From positions 3,613,501 to 3,677,500 of the forward strand of contig JAGTTD010000010.1 of the NCBI GenBank assembly GCA_018398585.1: DNA of 64,000 bases, written 5' to 3'. Under the pieces are notes generated by a model. The model searched no databases. It had not been told where the DNA came from and saw only the letters and a list, made by a program, of their open reading frames with translations. The stretch comes from Simmondsia chinensis (taxonomy: Eukaryota > Streptophyta > Magnoliopsida > Caryophyllales > Simmondsiaceae). The translations under genes were made by a program, and so were the position numbers. Shown here in pieces: positions 44,785 to 56,796 of this stretch (positions are counted from its first letter, which is position 1; every line of letters starts with the position of its first letter).

Positions 44785-47700
44785 TGCGCCACCTCCAAAA
44801 TCGACGACCTCCCGGCGGTGGTCCTCTGCCGTGACCGCCTCACTTTCCTTGATGCTGCGCTGCGCCACCGATATGAGCTAGCGGAGGCGCACGTTGCCTA
44901 CTTGGACTCGTTAAAGTCCGTCGGGGACTCCCTCAATCATTTCTTCGCCGGGGGCGGAGATGGGTCAGCCTCCGGCGACTCGCCGGTGCTGAATCTGCCC
45001 CCGCAGCGCAAAGCAGTGTCGGCGGAGGAGGCATCGGAGGAGTTGGATTCGGGTCACCTTTCGCATTCGAATTCTGGGTCTCACTTGCATTTTCATTCGG
45101 ATTCTGACGAGGAAAGTGGGTCGGATTCGCCGCTTCACCGCACCCACTCGCCCTCGCCGGCGCGTGTGGTTCACCACCCTGAGGGTATTTATCAGATACC
45201 GGAGATTCAAGAGGGTTTTGGTTCTTATTCTGGTGGGGGGTATATGCATATGAATTACATGAAGAAAGGGGTTACCCCTTCAGTTTCTTATGAACAAAGG
45301 CCAATTAGTGCTGAGACTGTACACATTGGGGATTCATCTTATTATAATTCCTTTTATTCGTCTAATCAAAACCCTAGTTCTTATTCTTATGGTAATAATG
45401 GGTTGAGTTATATGGGTTATGGTGGTGATGGTGGTGGGATGGGGTTTTTCGAGTCATCGGCGCCGCCCCCGTATGGGTTTCCTCCACCGCGATCCGACGT
45501 AGCTTCATCGTCCACCACTAAGTCACCGCCTCCGCCTCCGCCACCGCCTTCGGCAGGTTCAGCTTGGGATTTTCTGAACCCTTTTGAGAGTATTGAGAAC
45601 AATTATCCGCCTTATACACCCAGTAGGGATTCAAGGGAGGTGAGAGAAGAGGAGGGGATTCCGGATTTGGAAGATGAGGATTACCAGCAAGAAGTTGTGA
45701 AGGAAGTACATGGGGATCAGAAACTAGTCGAGGACGGTCATAGTGGTGGTAGTTCGGTTGGTGGGGGGAAGGAGTATGCAAAAGGGGTGGTGGAGGATGA
45801 GGATGTCGGGGTGAGCAATGGTGAGGCGCTTTTCAGGGCGAGGCCAAGTGGGGCGGCGGCGGAAGAGGCTACTCCGGTGGAGTATGAGGTGCATATGGTG
45901 GACAAGAAGGTGGTTGGTGATGCTGAGAGGGGACAGCAGTCAGGCCGGCCAAGGAATGCTTCTGAAGCTGTGAAGGAAATTCAAGTTCAATTCCAAAGGG
46001 CTTCGCAATCCGGGAGTGAGCTTTCTAAGATGCTTGAAGTGGGTAAACTCCCATATAGACGAAAACATGGTATGCAATCTTTGGTGTCCCTGTACGCATT
46101 TGTATTCACAATCTGATAAAAAGCGGTTACTTACCCCACAAGTTCCTATAGTTTGCTCACTATGTCAATTTTTTAGTCCCTATACTTCTAATTGTGTCAA
46201 TTTAGTCCAATGGTCAAATTGAAGTTAGGTTAATGATATAATTTTAATGGCACAATCATGTTTGATGCAAGTAATTTAATGCAAACACGTATATTAACCC
46301 AGTTTAAACCAACTAGTGATCAGACAATTAGCATTAATTTTACTCAAGGACCAAATTGACACAATGTAACTTGTACATGGACTACATTGACACAATCAAA
46401 AGTGTTGGAAGTAAATTAATGCAATGCTCAAAGTACTGGTGCCTTTGGCATAAATAACCCCAAAAAGACATTATCTTGATCTGTTGCAGTTATGTATATA
46501 TGTGTTACTTGCTACCGTTGCTTATGCTAAGATAACTTTTTGTGCATCTTTTATGATTTTTCAAGGCATCATTTGAGGAATTATCTGGAATGATAGTAGA
46601 TTGGCATGTTAGCTGAAATTGGGTTGCATTTTTCTTTCATCTAATTGCAAATTTTACTGTCTTTGTGCAATAGTATCATCAAAGATGTTCAATGCGATTA
46701 CTCCTTCGTTGCCTTCTACCTCGAGAGATAGTGAAGCAACCATCTTGGACCCTAATGAAGAGGTAGGATTGAGATCAAGGAGTCTCTCGGCTACATTACA
46801 CAAGTTGTACCTTTGGGAAAAGAAACTCTTTGAAGAAGTTAAGGTATGTTCCATTTTCTTGTATTTATTCATCTACTTTTTTGCTATATTTCGATTGGGT
46901 GATGTTATTGCCAGGGTAAAAACGTTAATGGCATAACATCTTATGAATTTTTTTTATTTTTTTATTTTTTTACTACAAGTCATATCATTGCTTTGGTAAT
47001 GACTTCTTTTCCTGACAATAAGCGAACCCTTTTGATTGATCGCAGTATTGTTACTCATCATGGTATGATTATTATGGGTATGAGATTTATGCCTTGACTC
47101 CATTGAAACTATTATGATATAGTGATACCACATTGGTTCTGTTGATTTCATTTTGTTTCTGAATTCTTAATTGGTAGTATTAAGTTGGCTAGATGAATCA
47201 TCATTTAATTTAGGCATGCGTTGCTATTGTTTGGTTTTATTTTGGGTTTTGTTTAGGTAAGATGATGTCAATTTCCAGAGGAAGCTTCCTATGCGTTCGA
47301 AGTCTATTGATTTCTGGTTTGACTGTTGTTTTCTTTGAAATTTGATCCTCTTTTTACCAAGTCAAGAAGTGCAAATAGTTCCTATGTTCTTTGGCTGTGA
47401 TATAGTACTTGATTATCCTGTTTGAGCATCATCTACTCCTAATTTATCCAAATGGATCATAATAGTACCAAATCAAAGTTTTTGTGGAATAAAAAATACA
47501 AATACTTCGGAAATCGGACTATGGATGTATATTGCAAACTTCTACTTTTAAAATGCTGAAGATTGTTCTATTCTTCTGCTCTGTCTTTCTTATCTTTATT
47601 GTGTTTTTAGTGCTTAAACATTTTATCACTCTTTCTTCTATCAACATCCAAAAGGTGCTTTATTATGTTAGCATCTTGGTGCTTCAACATATTTGCCTTC

Positions 47701-50700
47701 TTCTATCCATTTATACACTAAGATGTGGCTATAGGAATGCTAGAATTTTTAAAGACTAATATACACAAGCACATTTCTTATAAGATAAGGTGGTCTTTTT
47801 AGAGGCTCTTTGGACAAAGAGCTTCAGGAGGTTCTCTAAGATAGCCTCCTCAACCCATTTGCAAAGGGATTGGAGGGCCTTGTATTATTAATTTTTCAGT
47901 TTTTTCGATGTTTGATATCTTATCTGTACCTCTTTGTACATTTTTATCTCTTAATAGTATTTCTTTTTCAAATCTGAAGAAAACTGAGGTGTCGCTATTC
48001 TGTTGAGTGTGCCAGGACTGCATGGTGTCTTATGTGTATCTTCACACGATAGATGTTCCTTTTGTCAAATAAACATATATTAAGCAGCAGAATCTATCCC
48101 TTTCCATTCACATGCATTTTCATCTTTTGTTTTTCTCAGGTTGAAGAAAAAATGAGAGTCGTTCATGATAGAAAGGTGCGCAAATTGAAGCATTTGGATG
48201 AAAGGGGTGCGGAGCCTCACAAGGCTGATGCAACACATACTTTGGTCAGGACTTTATCTACAAAGATAAGAATCGCAATTCAAATTGTGGACAGAATCTC
48301 GGTGAAGATAAACAAGCTTAGAGATGATGAATTGTGGCCACAACTGAACGAATTAATTCAGGGGTATGTTATGTTTGGCAAGCTCTTTGAATAACGAATT
48401 ATTTACTCCATTGGTCCCTGATGTCTTTAGGTTTGTTCAAATAAGTCACTCGTATTTTCTTTTGTTCAAAATGGTCCGTAATATTTGTAACGTTGTTCAA
48501 ATAAGTTCCTATTTTTTTGTGGTGTTAAAAATAGACCCTAATATTCTATTTTATGACAAAATTAGGTGAAATTAAAAAGATGAGGGACCAATTTTGTGAT
48601 AGAATAAAATATCTGTGACTATTTTGAATTAAAAAAAATGAGAGACTAATTTGAACAAAGTGACAAGCATTAGGGATTATTGTGAACAATGGAACATATG
48701 AGGGATTAATTTGAACAAACTTAAAGACATTAGGAACCAATGGAGTAAATAACTCAATAACCTTTGCCATCTTTCTTTCGGAGTTGCATGTGGAAGTTCT
48801 GGTTGCTGTTAACAATCAGAAACCACCGCCTAGTTCCTCATAGAGGGTCCTGCCACGGCAAAAGGAAGAGAGGGGGGGGGGGGGGGGGGGTTAGAAATAT
48901 ACACAGCCTTACCCTTATAGGATGCTACCCTGTAGGGATGTTTCCTGAGGACTCCCAACCTTAAAAAGAAGGGGGTGGTTAACAATCATTTATTGAAGCT
49001 GCAAGCAAGCTGCTGGGTATGCATGTGTGTTTGGGGTTTTCCTCTATGTGCATTATGTGTGCTCTGTTTCATTGTATCATATAAAAACTAAGTAAGAAGT
49101 GACCCATGTTACTAGTCCGTCCTTCAGCCAACTTTGCAAATTATTGTAGATGGAAAACATATTCCGTGTCAATTGAGTCAGTTTTATTATTTCTTTGCAT
49201 TGCAACAATTACTAACACTTGAGCAGAATCGTTCATGGAGGGGAAAACATTTTCGTTGTAATATCATGTCATGTCTTCACTTCAACCTCAACTTGTCCAA
49301 GTGTGAACCTTATACAAATTTATAGCATGATACCGGTTTTTTTAGCTAAAGACAAATTTTTGAGGAGAATAATATTTTTAATTGAAAATGTGTTGTGAAG
49401 AAAAGTTTTCCGTTGAACCAAAAGGAGCCTCAGCCTTGTTAAACCTGTTCTCAAGTACAAACTAATTACTGCTACAAGACTACTGCTCAATCCTGACTTA
49501 CAAAATCAAGCAGCAACTGCATGCCTTACTGGTGTATACCATTGTTGAAGCTTTAACATAATTAAATCATTATGCGAAGTTTTTCCATCATGGCTGCGTT
49601 GATTGATGATAATTACATGCGATGGTTTTAAAAATGCCCCTTCAGCAATAATAAAGCACTCTGTGTCTGTGTTAATCTGCAAGATGTTAATGGTTTGAGT
49701 TCTATGCTGGCTAGTTTTAGCTGTGAGATTGTCTGAAATAAAGGTGGTGATTAGGATATTTTTAGAGCATAGTACTATAAAGATGAGTTGTAGTAATGAT
49801 CGTGCATATTAATATATAGAGCATATTAGAGCACCAGTTTTTGGTAGATTAAATAAGGTAATATCCGCTTGGATTTGGAATAGGGAAACTCAATGTACAT
49901 GTAATGACATCATTGTCATCTCTTTTCTCCTCTACAGTTGTGCTGGTTAAGTATGTCAGAGCACATCTAGGCATCATGTGTGGAATTCAGTTGGCAACAA
50001 TTCTCTCACCCCAGTAATTGGCAACTTTTTTTTTGGGATTGCAAAGAAATAACATGCAGATAGAGAAGTTCAAATTTTAAGGCAAGATGTCATCATGGAA
50101 GAAAAGAAAAGCCTTCAAAACTTTTTTGCCCAGGCAGAAGTAGTTGGGCGACTGTGTATGCATGAAGCATTTTGTTTTGATGATACATGAACTAAATTAA
50201 TTGTATTTGCATGTGTACTTTTCTATTTTTAATCAACTTGGCTAGCTAGTTAGCTACTTGGATAAAGATCTGAATCAAGGATAATATCCAAAAATGTATT
50301 ATTTTGCTGATGTGCTGCAATGTGCCCTTGTTCAGATAGGAAAAGTAAGTTATTAGTGGCCAAAAGTTGGAAATGAGAAGCACTTGTTTGGACAGAAAAC
50401 ATGATACGATTACAATTTTTTTCCTAGAGTGGCATAAACCTATTTGTTCTAACTTGCATTAGTAACAAGGAGTATTTAAAGTGTATGATTCTGGGATTCT
50501 TTGGTAATATAGACTAGAGCATAGGCTTTTAAGGAAGGCTGAAAGTTAGGAAATTCATATTTACAGAAATATTTTGTGATGCAAAGCTTCACTATGAATG
50601 AAAAGAGCTGCTTTTAGCAGCAGCTATGTAGTCAGCTTTAGACAGCACGGTGGCAAATCCTGTTGCTTATGTTACTGCATAATGAAGTCCAACCTGACCT

Positions 50701-52039
50701 ATAGGTGGATGCCTATCATATACCTGTCAATATAACCCACTTTTAATCAGATTGTGTACTTGAGAAAGTGAGCATCGTTTTGGGGATAGAATGTTTCAGG
50801 TTTTTGGTATACCCATATGTGAGTGTGAGTGACTCTGTATTCTCCGGTCTGAAAGTGCTTTCCATGATCATCTTCTGGTGGACGCTCATGATGAATCACA
50901 TAAATGCTTCTATCCCTGTGTATACTTTTTTTTTTTTTTTTTGTCTCAAATTTATGTTTCAATTTAGAAACGGAGGTATGTGGTATGACCTTTCCTGATG
51001 TTGCCTTGGCCCAATAGACCCATCATGGTTTATTCAGTTTTCCGCCTATATACATGTGTGTGTTTGTGGGGCTTTGTGCGCAACCCCTGTTGTACCTTCT
51101 TTTCATAATTTTTAGTGGATAACTCTCTTCATCGTGTCTCTTGTCAATTTCTTTCAAATCCATTCATTTTATATCCCACTTTGCCTAACCATTTCTGATA
51201 TTTGTGCCGAACATCCTTTGCATTGGAAATCTACTTTCTGCTTGTCGGGTTCATGGGAACCAACTTATCAACAACTGATATGATTTCTCATCCTCAGGTT
51301 ATCTAGAATGTGGAAGGCCATGCTTGAATGCCATCACTATCAAAGCCAAGTAGTGGAAGGAGCGAAGGGTTTAGATGCCGTTGCATTTCCAAATAATCCC
51401 ACTGACGATCATTTGTTAGCCACACTACAGTTAGAACATGAGCTTATTAACTGGACTTTCAGATTCTCTGACTGGGTCGGCGCTCAAAAGGGCTGCGTCA
51501 GAGCCTTGAATGGCTGGCTTCTAAAGTGTCTTCTTGTTGAACCCGAAGAAACTCCAGACGGGGTCGCCCCCTTCTCACCGGGTAGAGCCGGGGCACCCCC
51601 TATTTTCGTAATCTGTAATCATTGGTCACAATCGTTAGACAGAATATCTGAGAAGGAAGTACTTCATTCTATGCGCATTTTCGCCATGATAGTACTGCAT
51701 TATTGGGATAGAGATAAGGGAGAAATGCGTCAGAGGATGATGGTAGATAAGGATACTGAAAGAAAAGTCAAAAATCTAGAGAGAGAAGATGTGAAAATAC
51801 AGAAAGAAATGCAAGCGCTGGATAAGAAGATGATTATGGCATCTGGGGATGCGAGTGATCTCTCATTGTCTGGACACGTCGTTTATCAAAGTGACACCAG
51901 TAGTAAGATTAGATTACATAGCGCCCTTCGGAATGTATTTGAAGCTATGGATAGGTACGCTGCTGAGACTGTTAAAGCGTACGAGGAGATCTTGCAGCGT
52001 ATCGAGGAGGTTGTTCAACAACAAAGTTCGGTTTCATGA
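44779..52039 (+). CDS. DUF630/DUF632 family protein, four exons
   Basis: Exons by GT..AG and frame: 44779-46069, 46674-46843, 48140-48363 and 51298-52039, giving 808 residues. The start is MGCATSK, an N-myristoylation (Gly2) and likely palmitoylation (Cys3) signal. The DUF630 domain is about residues 1-60 (CRDRLTFLDAALRHRYELAE). A Ser/Gly/Pro-rich linker includes eight prolines. DUF632 follows from about residue 395 to 740 (SEAVKEIQVQFQRASQSGSE, VSSKMFNAITPSL, LWEKKLFEEVK, LQLEHELINWTFRFSDWVGA, YEPEETPDG-type CLLVEPEETPDG, SDTSSKIRLHSALRNVFEAM). Family members include Arabidopsis NRG2 (nitrate signalling) and rice REL2 (leaf rolling). This N terminus is of a different subgroup from NRG2, so no symbol is given. 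All exons are intact and junction codons fit (G|TA = Val; GG|G = Gly). Introns hold MITEs and a SINE. Confidence 0.93.
46125..46459. mobile_element. MITE of the GGTTATTTA family in intron 1
   Basis: Starts GGTTACTTACCCCACAAG only 55 bp after the exon 1 donor and ends GCCTTTGGCATAAATAACC. Subterminal ATTGTGTCAATTTAGTCC and GGACCAAATTGACACAA are inverted. It makes up over half of the 604-bp intron. Confidence 0.75.
48388..48762. mobile_element. Mutator-like MITE in intron 3
   Basis: The body is about 48397-48753. Left end AATTATTTACTCCATTGG, TCCCTGATGTCTTTAGG, TTTGTTCAAATAAG; right end CTTATTTG-type inverse AATTTGAACAAACTTAAAG, ACATTAGGAACCAATGG, AGTAAATAAC. The TIRs exceed 50 bp. Flanks TGAATAACG / TCAATAACC fit a decayed 9-bp TSD (7 of 9). 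It lies 24-33 bp after the exon 3 donor. Confidence 0.65.
48808..48988 (-). mobile_element. SINE with shared 3' module in intron 3
   Basis: The body is 48819-48977 with TSD GTTAACAATCA at 48808-48818 and 48978-48988. On the minus strand: AAGGTTGGGAGTCCTCAGG, AAACATCCCTACAGGG, AAGGGTAAGGCTGTGTATA, a 19-C homopolymer (G run 48872-48890), GCAGGACCCTCTATGAGG. The (GTT)n tail is lost. The element is antisense to the host gene. Confidence 0.85.
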
Positions 52040-52560
52040 AACTCCGGGGAAATGGGACTTTGTCAGTGATGATCCTCGGCTTTGCCATTTTCTGACTGGT
52101 GTTGGTATTGCCAGCGCAACTATTGTTATTGTCAGAGCAATAAAACTACAAGTTCTCACAAGGTTGCTATCGCGTTAGTAGTTTTGCTTTGGCAATAACA
52201 TTACCTATTTCTGATACAACGGCCCTTGGAAATGCCTGTTGAATGCTGGTGCTAAAGGGGAAGTCCTCGTGCTTTGTCAGGCGGGCTATTTTGCAACTGT
52301 ATGATCGAAATCGATGTCAAAAACGAAAATGGCAGTGGGTAAAATCGGCTACATACAGTTGCTGTTCGTGTTGAACTCCAAGAAAGATGAAGGTGTTAGA
52401 AGTACTGGGAGAAAGTTGAAATTTTGTACTGGTATGAAATTTAAGATTGTAGGATTGTGGGGCAGGTGGCGCAAGTCATGAAAGTGCCTTTGAATTTTAG
52501 GTAATTTGTATCATATTATAGGAGAGGATCAGGGTTTTTTTTTTTTTTTTTTAATTTTTT
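52040..52560 (+). other. Probable 3' UTR of the DUF632 gene
   Basis: Follows the TGA at 52037. It is less AT-rich than flanking intergenic DNA, then passes into T-rich sequence (52534-52551) with AATAAG and TTTTGTATAG-like processing motifs nearby. The end cannot be fixed. Confidence 0.4.
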
Positions 52561-53589
52561 ATAATAAGTTATTTTATGTAATCTTTTGTATAGAAAGTTA
52601 TGCTGTTAAGGGGTATTGGTAAATTCTTTTCTTTTTTTTTTTTTTTGAACATTTGGTTAATTCTTTTCATTCATATGAAAATATTTTTATTATTGTCATC
52701 AGATCATATGGAGAAGCTGACATGAGTGACCCACCCAGAAAAGTAGCACTTCAACTGAAAGTCCTTTTCCCTTCACCACCCGCCGCCACGGTGTTAATAC
52801 TGTCAAGATTACTAAACTATTTTCGAAGCTGCACTTACTAGGTTTTGTCATAATTGGTCTTTTAAATATAGTATTAGATTATTATTAATCGAGAGGCCGT
52901 GATCTTTGCTTTTATACATTGATGTATCTTCAGTATAAGGTGCGAGGTGGACCTGTCTGCAATCTATGCTTCAAACCAGCTTGGGAGGGGGGGTGGGTGG
53001 GTTAGCATGGCGTTGATCACTGCTGCTTTTATATATTAATGTATCTTCGGTATAAGGTATGTGGGGCTCTCGTAGTCTTTGGTCTGCTCCTGTCCAGTCT
53101 AAACATGTTAGAAACAGTAAAGTTGAAGGCCTAGAATAGGACTGGACACAATGGTTATTATAGGGTCTAGTCTTGGTTTAGGTTTGGACAAATTAACACC
53201 TCTTCGGGCCTAATACTCTAAACATTTTGTCGGTACCACTTGTTAGGAAAAATTGCTAATTAGGTGTCGCTTCTCATTTCACTGGTATCTCTATACAAAT
53301 TTAGGGCCTGTTTCATCTGGTTATTATACCTTATCATTTCTGACATCTGGTTCTGTATCTCTCTGATAGATTGCTTAACAGCATGCAGCTTTATGTTAAT
53401 TCCAAGGTGTACAAACACTTTTCATAAAGAGAATAAAAAATCTCTGAAGGGGTAAATAATTATTGAATTTGGGCAAATTCAAGAAAGGTGTTGAAGAAAA
53501 TAGTGGATCACTAGTCTAGCTATGGTCTTTTGAAAGCGCTCGATAAATTATTCCTCCCCTAGATTAATAAAGAAGTCATTTATGTTTGT
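52561..53589. other. Gene-free stretch with TRIM-like fragment
   Basis: Positions 52927-52985 (CAGTATAAGGTGCGAGGTGG, ATCTATGCTTCAAACC) match the internal part of the TRIM-like family and run into a G-rich tract (52984-53003). Nothing else recognised. Confidence 0.45.
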
Positions 53590-53996
53590 GTTGGCAAATC
53601 AATGAGTTTTGATGAGCTGAATTTGAGCACACTTAATAAGCTTAACATGTTCAGATCAACCAAGGAGTGTACTTGACTTATTAAAGCTCGTGAAGAGTTT
53701 GTTAAGGATTCGTAGGAACTCATTAGATTCCTATTAAGAGCTCGTTCTTTTCCTTAATATTCGATTGATAATAGATAGACAATGACTCGTTAATAGCTCG
53801 AACACTCAACGTCATAGTTAGCTCGACTCAATAATAAGCTTGACTTAGCTCACTTGGACTCACGAGTTAAGTCTAGTTGTGTATTGAACTGGGTTCAAAT
53901 TCGGGAGAAGGATATTCAACTCGGTTCGTTTCTACCCAGTTCAATACTCGGGAGAAGGATATTCAACTCAGTTCGTTTCTACCCCTACTAATTTGA
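53590..53996. mobile_element. Decayed hAT-like (family B) relic with an internal direct repeat
   Basis: Interior text AAAGCTCGTGAAGAG, AGCTCGACTCAATAATAAGC and an end TTTCTACCCCTA resemble family B. A 37-bp unit (TCGGGAGAAGGATATTCAAC, TCGGTTCGTTTCTACCC) occurs at 53901-53937 and 53948-53984 with one mismatch. Confidence 0.5.
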
Positions 53997-54411
53997 AGCT
54001 TTAACTGAACAGGGAAAAGGGGTTCAAAAGGTTGAGTAATTTGAGCCTAATTTATCCTTAAACTTTAGGACTTTGCACTACTTTATGTCTTTAATGAGTG
54101 CTGTCTATTCTTTCTATGTGCCTCAATTCATGGCTTGATTTCTTTTTTCTTTGAATAAAAAGCATGGCCTTCTAAACTCTGACTCATCGATAACAATACG
54201 GATTATTTATTATAGTGCAACAGTTTACATTTTAACCACTTTTTTAAAAGACACTGTAGCCTCTTTTTTTGAAAGTACAGCAGTTCTACAAAACTTGCCT
54301 CCTGAAAATAAATTGACCTATTCTGTAAAGTTGAGCAACATGGTTTAGCTAAGCAAGTTCTTTCATGAACCAACTGTTTAGTTAATCACGTGAGTTTAAA
54401 CAAGTCAAGTA

Positions 54412-54545
54412 GTAACAACAACAACAATAACGACAACCCCGTGCCTCATAGAGGCTCCCACAACGGTAGGGTCCGGGAGTGGAACATGTACACAACCTTA
54501 CCCCTACAGGGTGCTATCTTGAAGAGAGACTGTTTCCGATTTGAC
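54412..54545 (-). mobile_element. SINE 3' module copy
   Basis: On the minus strand: ATCGGAAACAGTCTCTC, AAGATAGCACCCTGTAGG, GGTAAGGTTGTGTACATG, GGGAGCCTCTATGAGGCACG, GGGGTTGTCGTTATTG, TTGTTGTTG. Neither a head nor a TSD was found. Confidence 0.75.
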
Positions 54546-54719
54546 TTATTTGGTACCTTAGAAACTACCATATTAGAATGTAGAATAACACAAAGGGGAG
54601 ACTGACAAATTAAACATGTAAATTTTCACTCGTGTGGTTTTGCATATTTTGTGGATCATGTCACTCTAAAGCATAGCAAAACATGTGAGCATTTATGCTA
54701 GCACAGTTGAATGCCTAAA

Positions 54720-54918
54720 CACGTTCTGTATCGTTTTCTATTTATAGTTTCTAAATTTTTATAGACTAAAAATTATATTCAAAAAACTATTTTCTCAAAG
54801 TTCGACTCAAAATTGAAAATAGATAACCAAAAATAAGAAAAGAGTGGTTTTGAAAATCTGATTTTAGTTCTTTAAAAGTAAAAAATTACAATCAAAAAAC
54901 GATACCATACAGGCTAAA
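54720..54918. mobile_element. Small MITE related to 25696 and 26147
   Basis: Begins GTTCTGTATCGTTTTCTAT and ends CGATACCATACAGGC with near-inverted A/T-rich interior (TTTTCTATTTATAG; AACCAAAAATAAG). The TSD was not resolved. Confidence 0.4.
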
Positions 54919-55119
54919 TTTTGTCTTCTTATGACCTTTTAGGAGACACTGCCTTCAAATTATTAACTTGATCTATGACTTGAAATCCAAAAAAGTTGTG
55001 TAGCACCTTTACTTGCTTAGTACCCTAATAAATCTAAAATTTAAAACAGACCCAAATTTAAAATTTCTCAATAGCAAGCAAAGCGTAATGAGAATTATAA
55101 CGACTTAATTAAATAGAGA

Positions 55120-55572
55120 TTAGTGGGTAGGGGTGTAAATAAGCTGCGAGCTTGCACATCATAAAGCTCGAAACGCTTTGAGGCCGAGCCTAATGAAGCT
55201 CGAGCTCATAGGCTCAATAGCTTATATGAGCCTAAGTGAGCCTTTCTTAATATAATATATTAATTTAAATATTCCCAATCGAGCCATATTAGAGCCTAAG
55301 TAAGCCGAGCCCGAGTTTAAACAGGTTCAAACGAGCATACATTGAGTTTAAATGAGCCTAAATATCGCAAGTTTAATTAAAGGTTTGCTGAGTTTAGACT
55401 GAGCTCAACCGAGCTGAGACGAGCCAAGCCAAGCCAAGCCGAGTCGAGCTCGAGCTTGAACTTTCTGAGCTTGATGAGTTTCAAGCTAATCCCAAGCCAA
55501 GCTTAACGCAAACAAGCCGAGCCTTGAGCCTGGCGAGCTCGGGCTTGGCTCAAATACACTCCTATTAGTGGG
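55120..55572. mobile_element. hAT-type MITE (family B, copy 2)
   Basis: The body at 55128-55564 (437 bp) has termini TAGGGGTGTAAATAAGC and GGCTCAAATACACTCCTA, with an exact 8-bp TSD TTAGTGGG (55120-55127 and 55565-55572). The interior has repeated AAGCTCGAGC, GAGCCTAAG and GCCAAGCCAAGCC units. It lies about 200 bp upstream of the DUF241 locus. Confidence 0.9.
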
Positions 55573-55700
55573 GGAAAGAGTGAAGACAAGCCAAGAACAT
55601 CGCCAAAAATTATGCTGAAGTTTCATTACATTTCATGTCACCTAGTATTTCCCAAGAAGGTGACAAGATTCTTCATGTCTCTTTGAAACCTCAAAAAGTT

Positions 55701-55710
55701 ATGTATAAAT
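55701..55710 (+). promoter_or_regulatory. TATA-like element of the + strand DUF241 locus
   Basis: ATGTATAAAT lies about 60 bp upstream of the ATG at 55765, a plausible spacing for a short leader. Position and motif only. Confidence 0.35.
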
Positions 55711-55764
55711 GCTTACATGAAATGAACAAAAATGTGCAACTTGTTCATCAAACATAGAGACAAT

Positions 55765-56559
55765 ATGGCCACTTTTGATTCGTTTCCTAAAAATCGAACT
55801 GCTCGATCAATTAGTCTGCCATCGAGGCTTCACCTTCTTACCCCATAGCTCGATGACCTCTTGAGTAGATTAAAGTCCTCTAAGCTCACTTTCATCTCAA
55901 CCTCATCGTCGTGGATTGGCCATAATATTAGTAGTCTTGTAGACTTGTATGACCTTGTTGAGGATTTGATCCTCCTCCCACATAACCAATTGTTGCTAGC
56001 CCATGACCGTTGTGGGAACTGGGTCGATGAACGATTGGATGGATTGTTGAAGCTCCTAGACGCTTGTTGCGTTGCTAGGGATGTGTTGATGCAGACGAAG
56101 GAACGTCTGCAGTGGATTCAGTCAGCTTTACGAAGGAGATCATGTAGTGGATGGATCATTATCACCCAGGAAGTTCTAGAGTACATGAACACGAGGAAGA
56201 ACGGGAGGAAGGCCATCGACAAGTGGCTCGAAGAACCAAAAGATATGGGACGCAACCACCATGAGAAGTACAAAGGGAACGACATGGTTCGCGTGTTGAA
56301 AGATATGGTGGAGATCACAACAACAGTACTAGAATACTTGTTCGGTTTCATCAGACCAAAGAGAAGAGATTGGTCATTGGTCACTAAGCTGATGCATAAA
56401 AACGAGTCTGTGAGCGAATCTGAAGACGTCGACGAAGCGTTGAGCTCATTGGTACTTGCTCATAAGAAGAGGAATTGCAATGTCAGTGTGATAAAAAGTG
56501 AGGATTTGAGAAGAAAGACGGTGAAATTGGAGTTGAGTATACAAGACCTTGATGGTTGA
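55765..56559 (+). pseudogene. DUF241 (BYPASS1-related) gene with a premature stop
   Basis: A single-exon frame starts MATFDSFPKNRTARSISLPS at 55765, the usual DUF241 opening, and is cut by TAG at 55846-55848 (codon 28) where relatives keep a coding residue (HPL..QL-type position; CAG to TAG is the simplest change). The same frame then stays open for 236 more codons to the TGA at 56559: LDDLLSRLKSS, NISSLVDLYDLVEDLILLPH, RCGNWVDERLDGLLKLLDAC, DVLMQTKERLQWIQSALRRR, then a C-terminal helix-rich region. The total of 264 codons fits the family. No downstream ATG would restore the N terminus. Either a recent pseudogene, an allele with a stop, or a base-call error. Confidence 0.85.
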
Positions 56560-56629
56560 GTGCTTGTTTAGGCACCTTGTGAAGAGTAGAGCATGCCTCT
56601 TGAACATCCTTAGTCAATAGTTAATTATT

Positions 56630-56796
56630 GGAGGGGAAAATATTCGAGGACAACAACAAACACAGTGCCTCAAAGAGGCTCCTGTCAAAGCATGATTTGA
56701 GAAGGGTTAAGATGTACGTAACTTTACCATTACATGGTGCTATCTTGTAGAGAGGTTGTCTTTGAAGGCCCCCGGGCCTGATGGAGGGGAAAATAT
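56630..56796 (-). mobile_element. SINE 3' module copy with clean TSD
   Basis: The body at 56644-56782 is flanked by exact TSD GGAGGGGAAAATAT (56630-56643 and 56783-56796). On the minus strand: GGCCCGGGGGCCTTCAAAG, ACAACCTCTCTACAAG, GTAAAGTTACGTACATC, GGAGCCTCTTTGAGGCACTG, TGTTTGTTGTTG. It has no 5S head. It sits about 85 bp after the DUF241 stop codon, probably in its former 3' UTR. Confidence 0.9.

Noticed and set aside
45417..45781. Gly- and Pro-rich proteins on the minus strand
   Set aside because: They are antisense readings of the Pro/Gly-rich linker of the DUF632 exon 1.
55861..56559. An intact 232-residue gene starting at 55861
   Set aside because: The codon there is TTG, not ATG. 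The family N terminus lies upstream at 55765 and is separated by an in-frame TAG.
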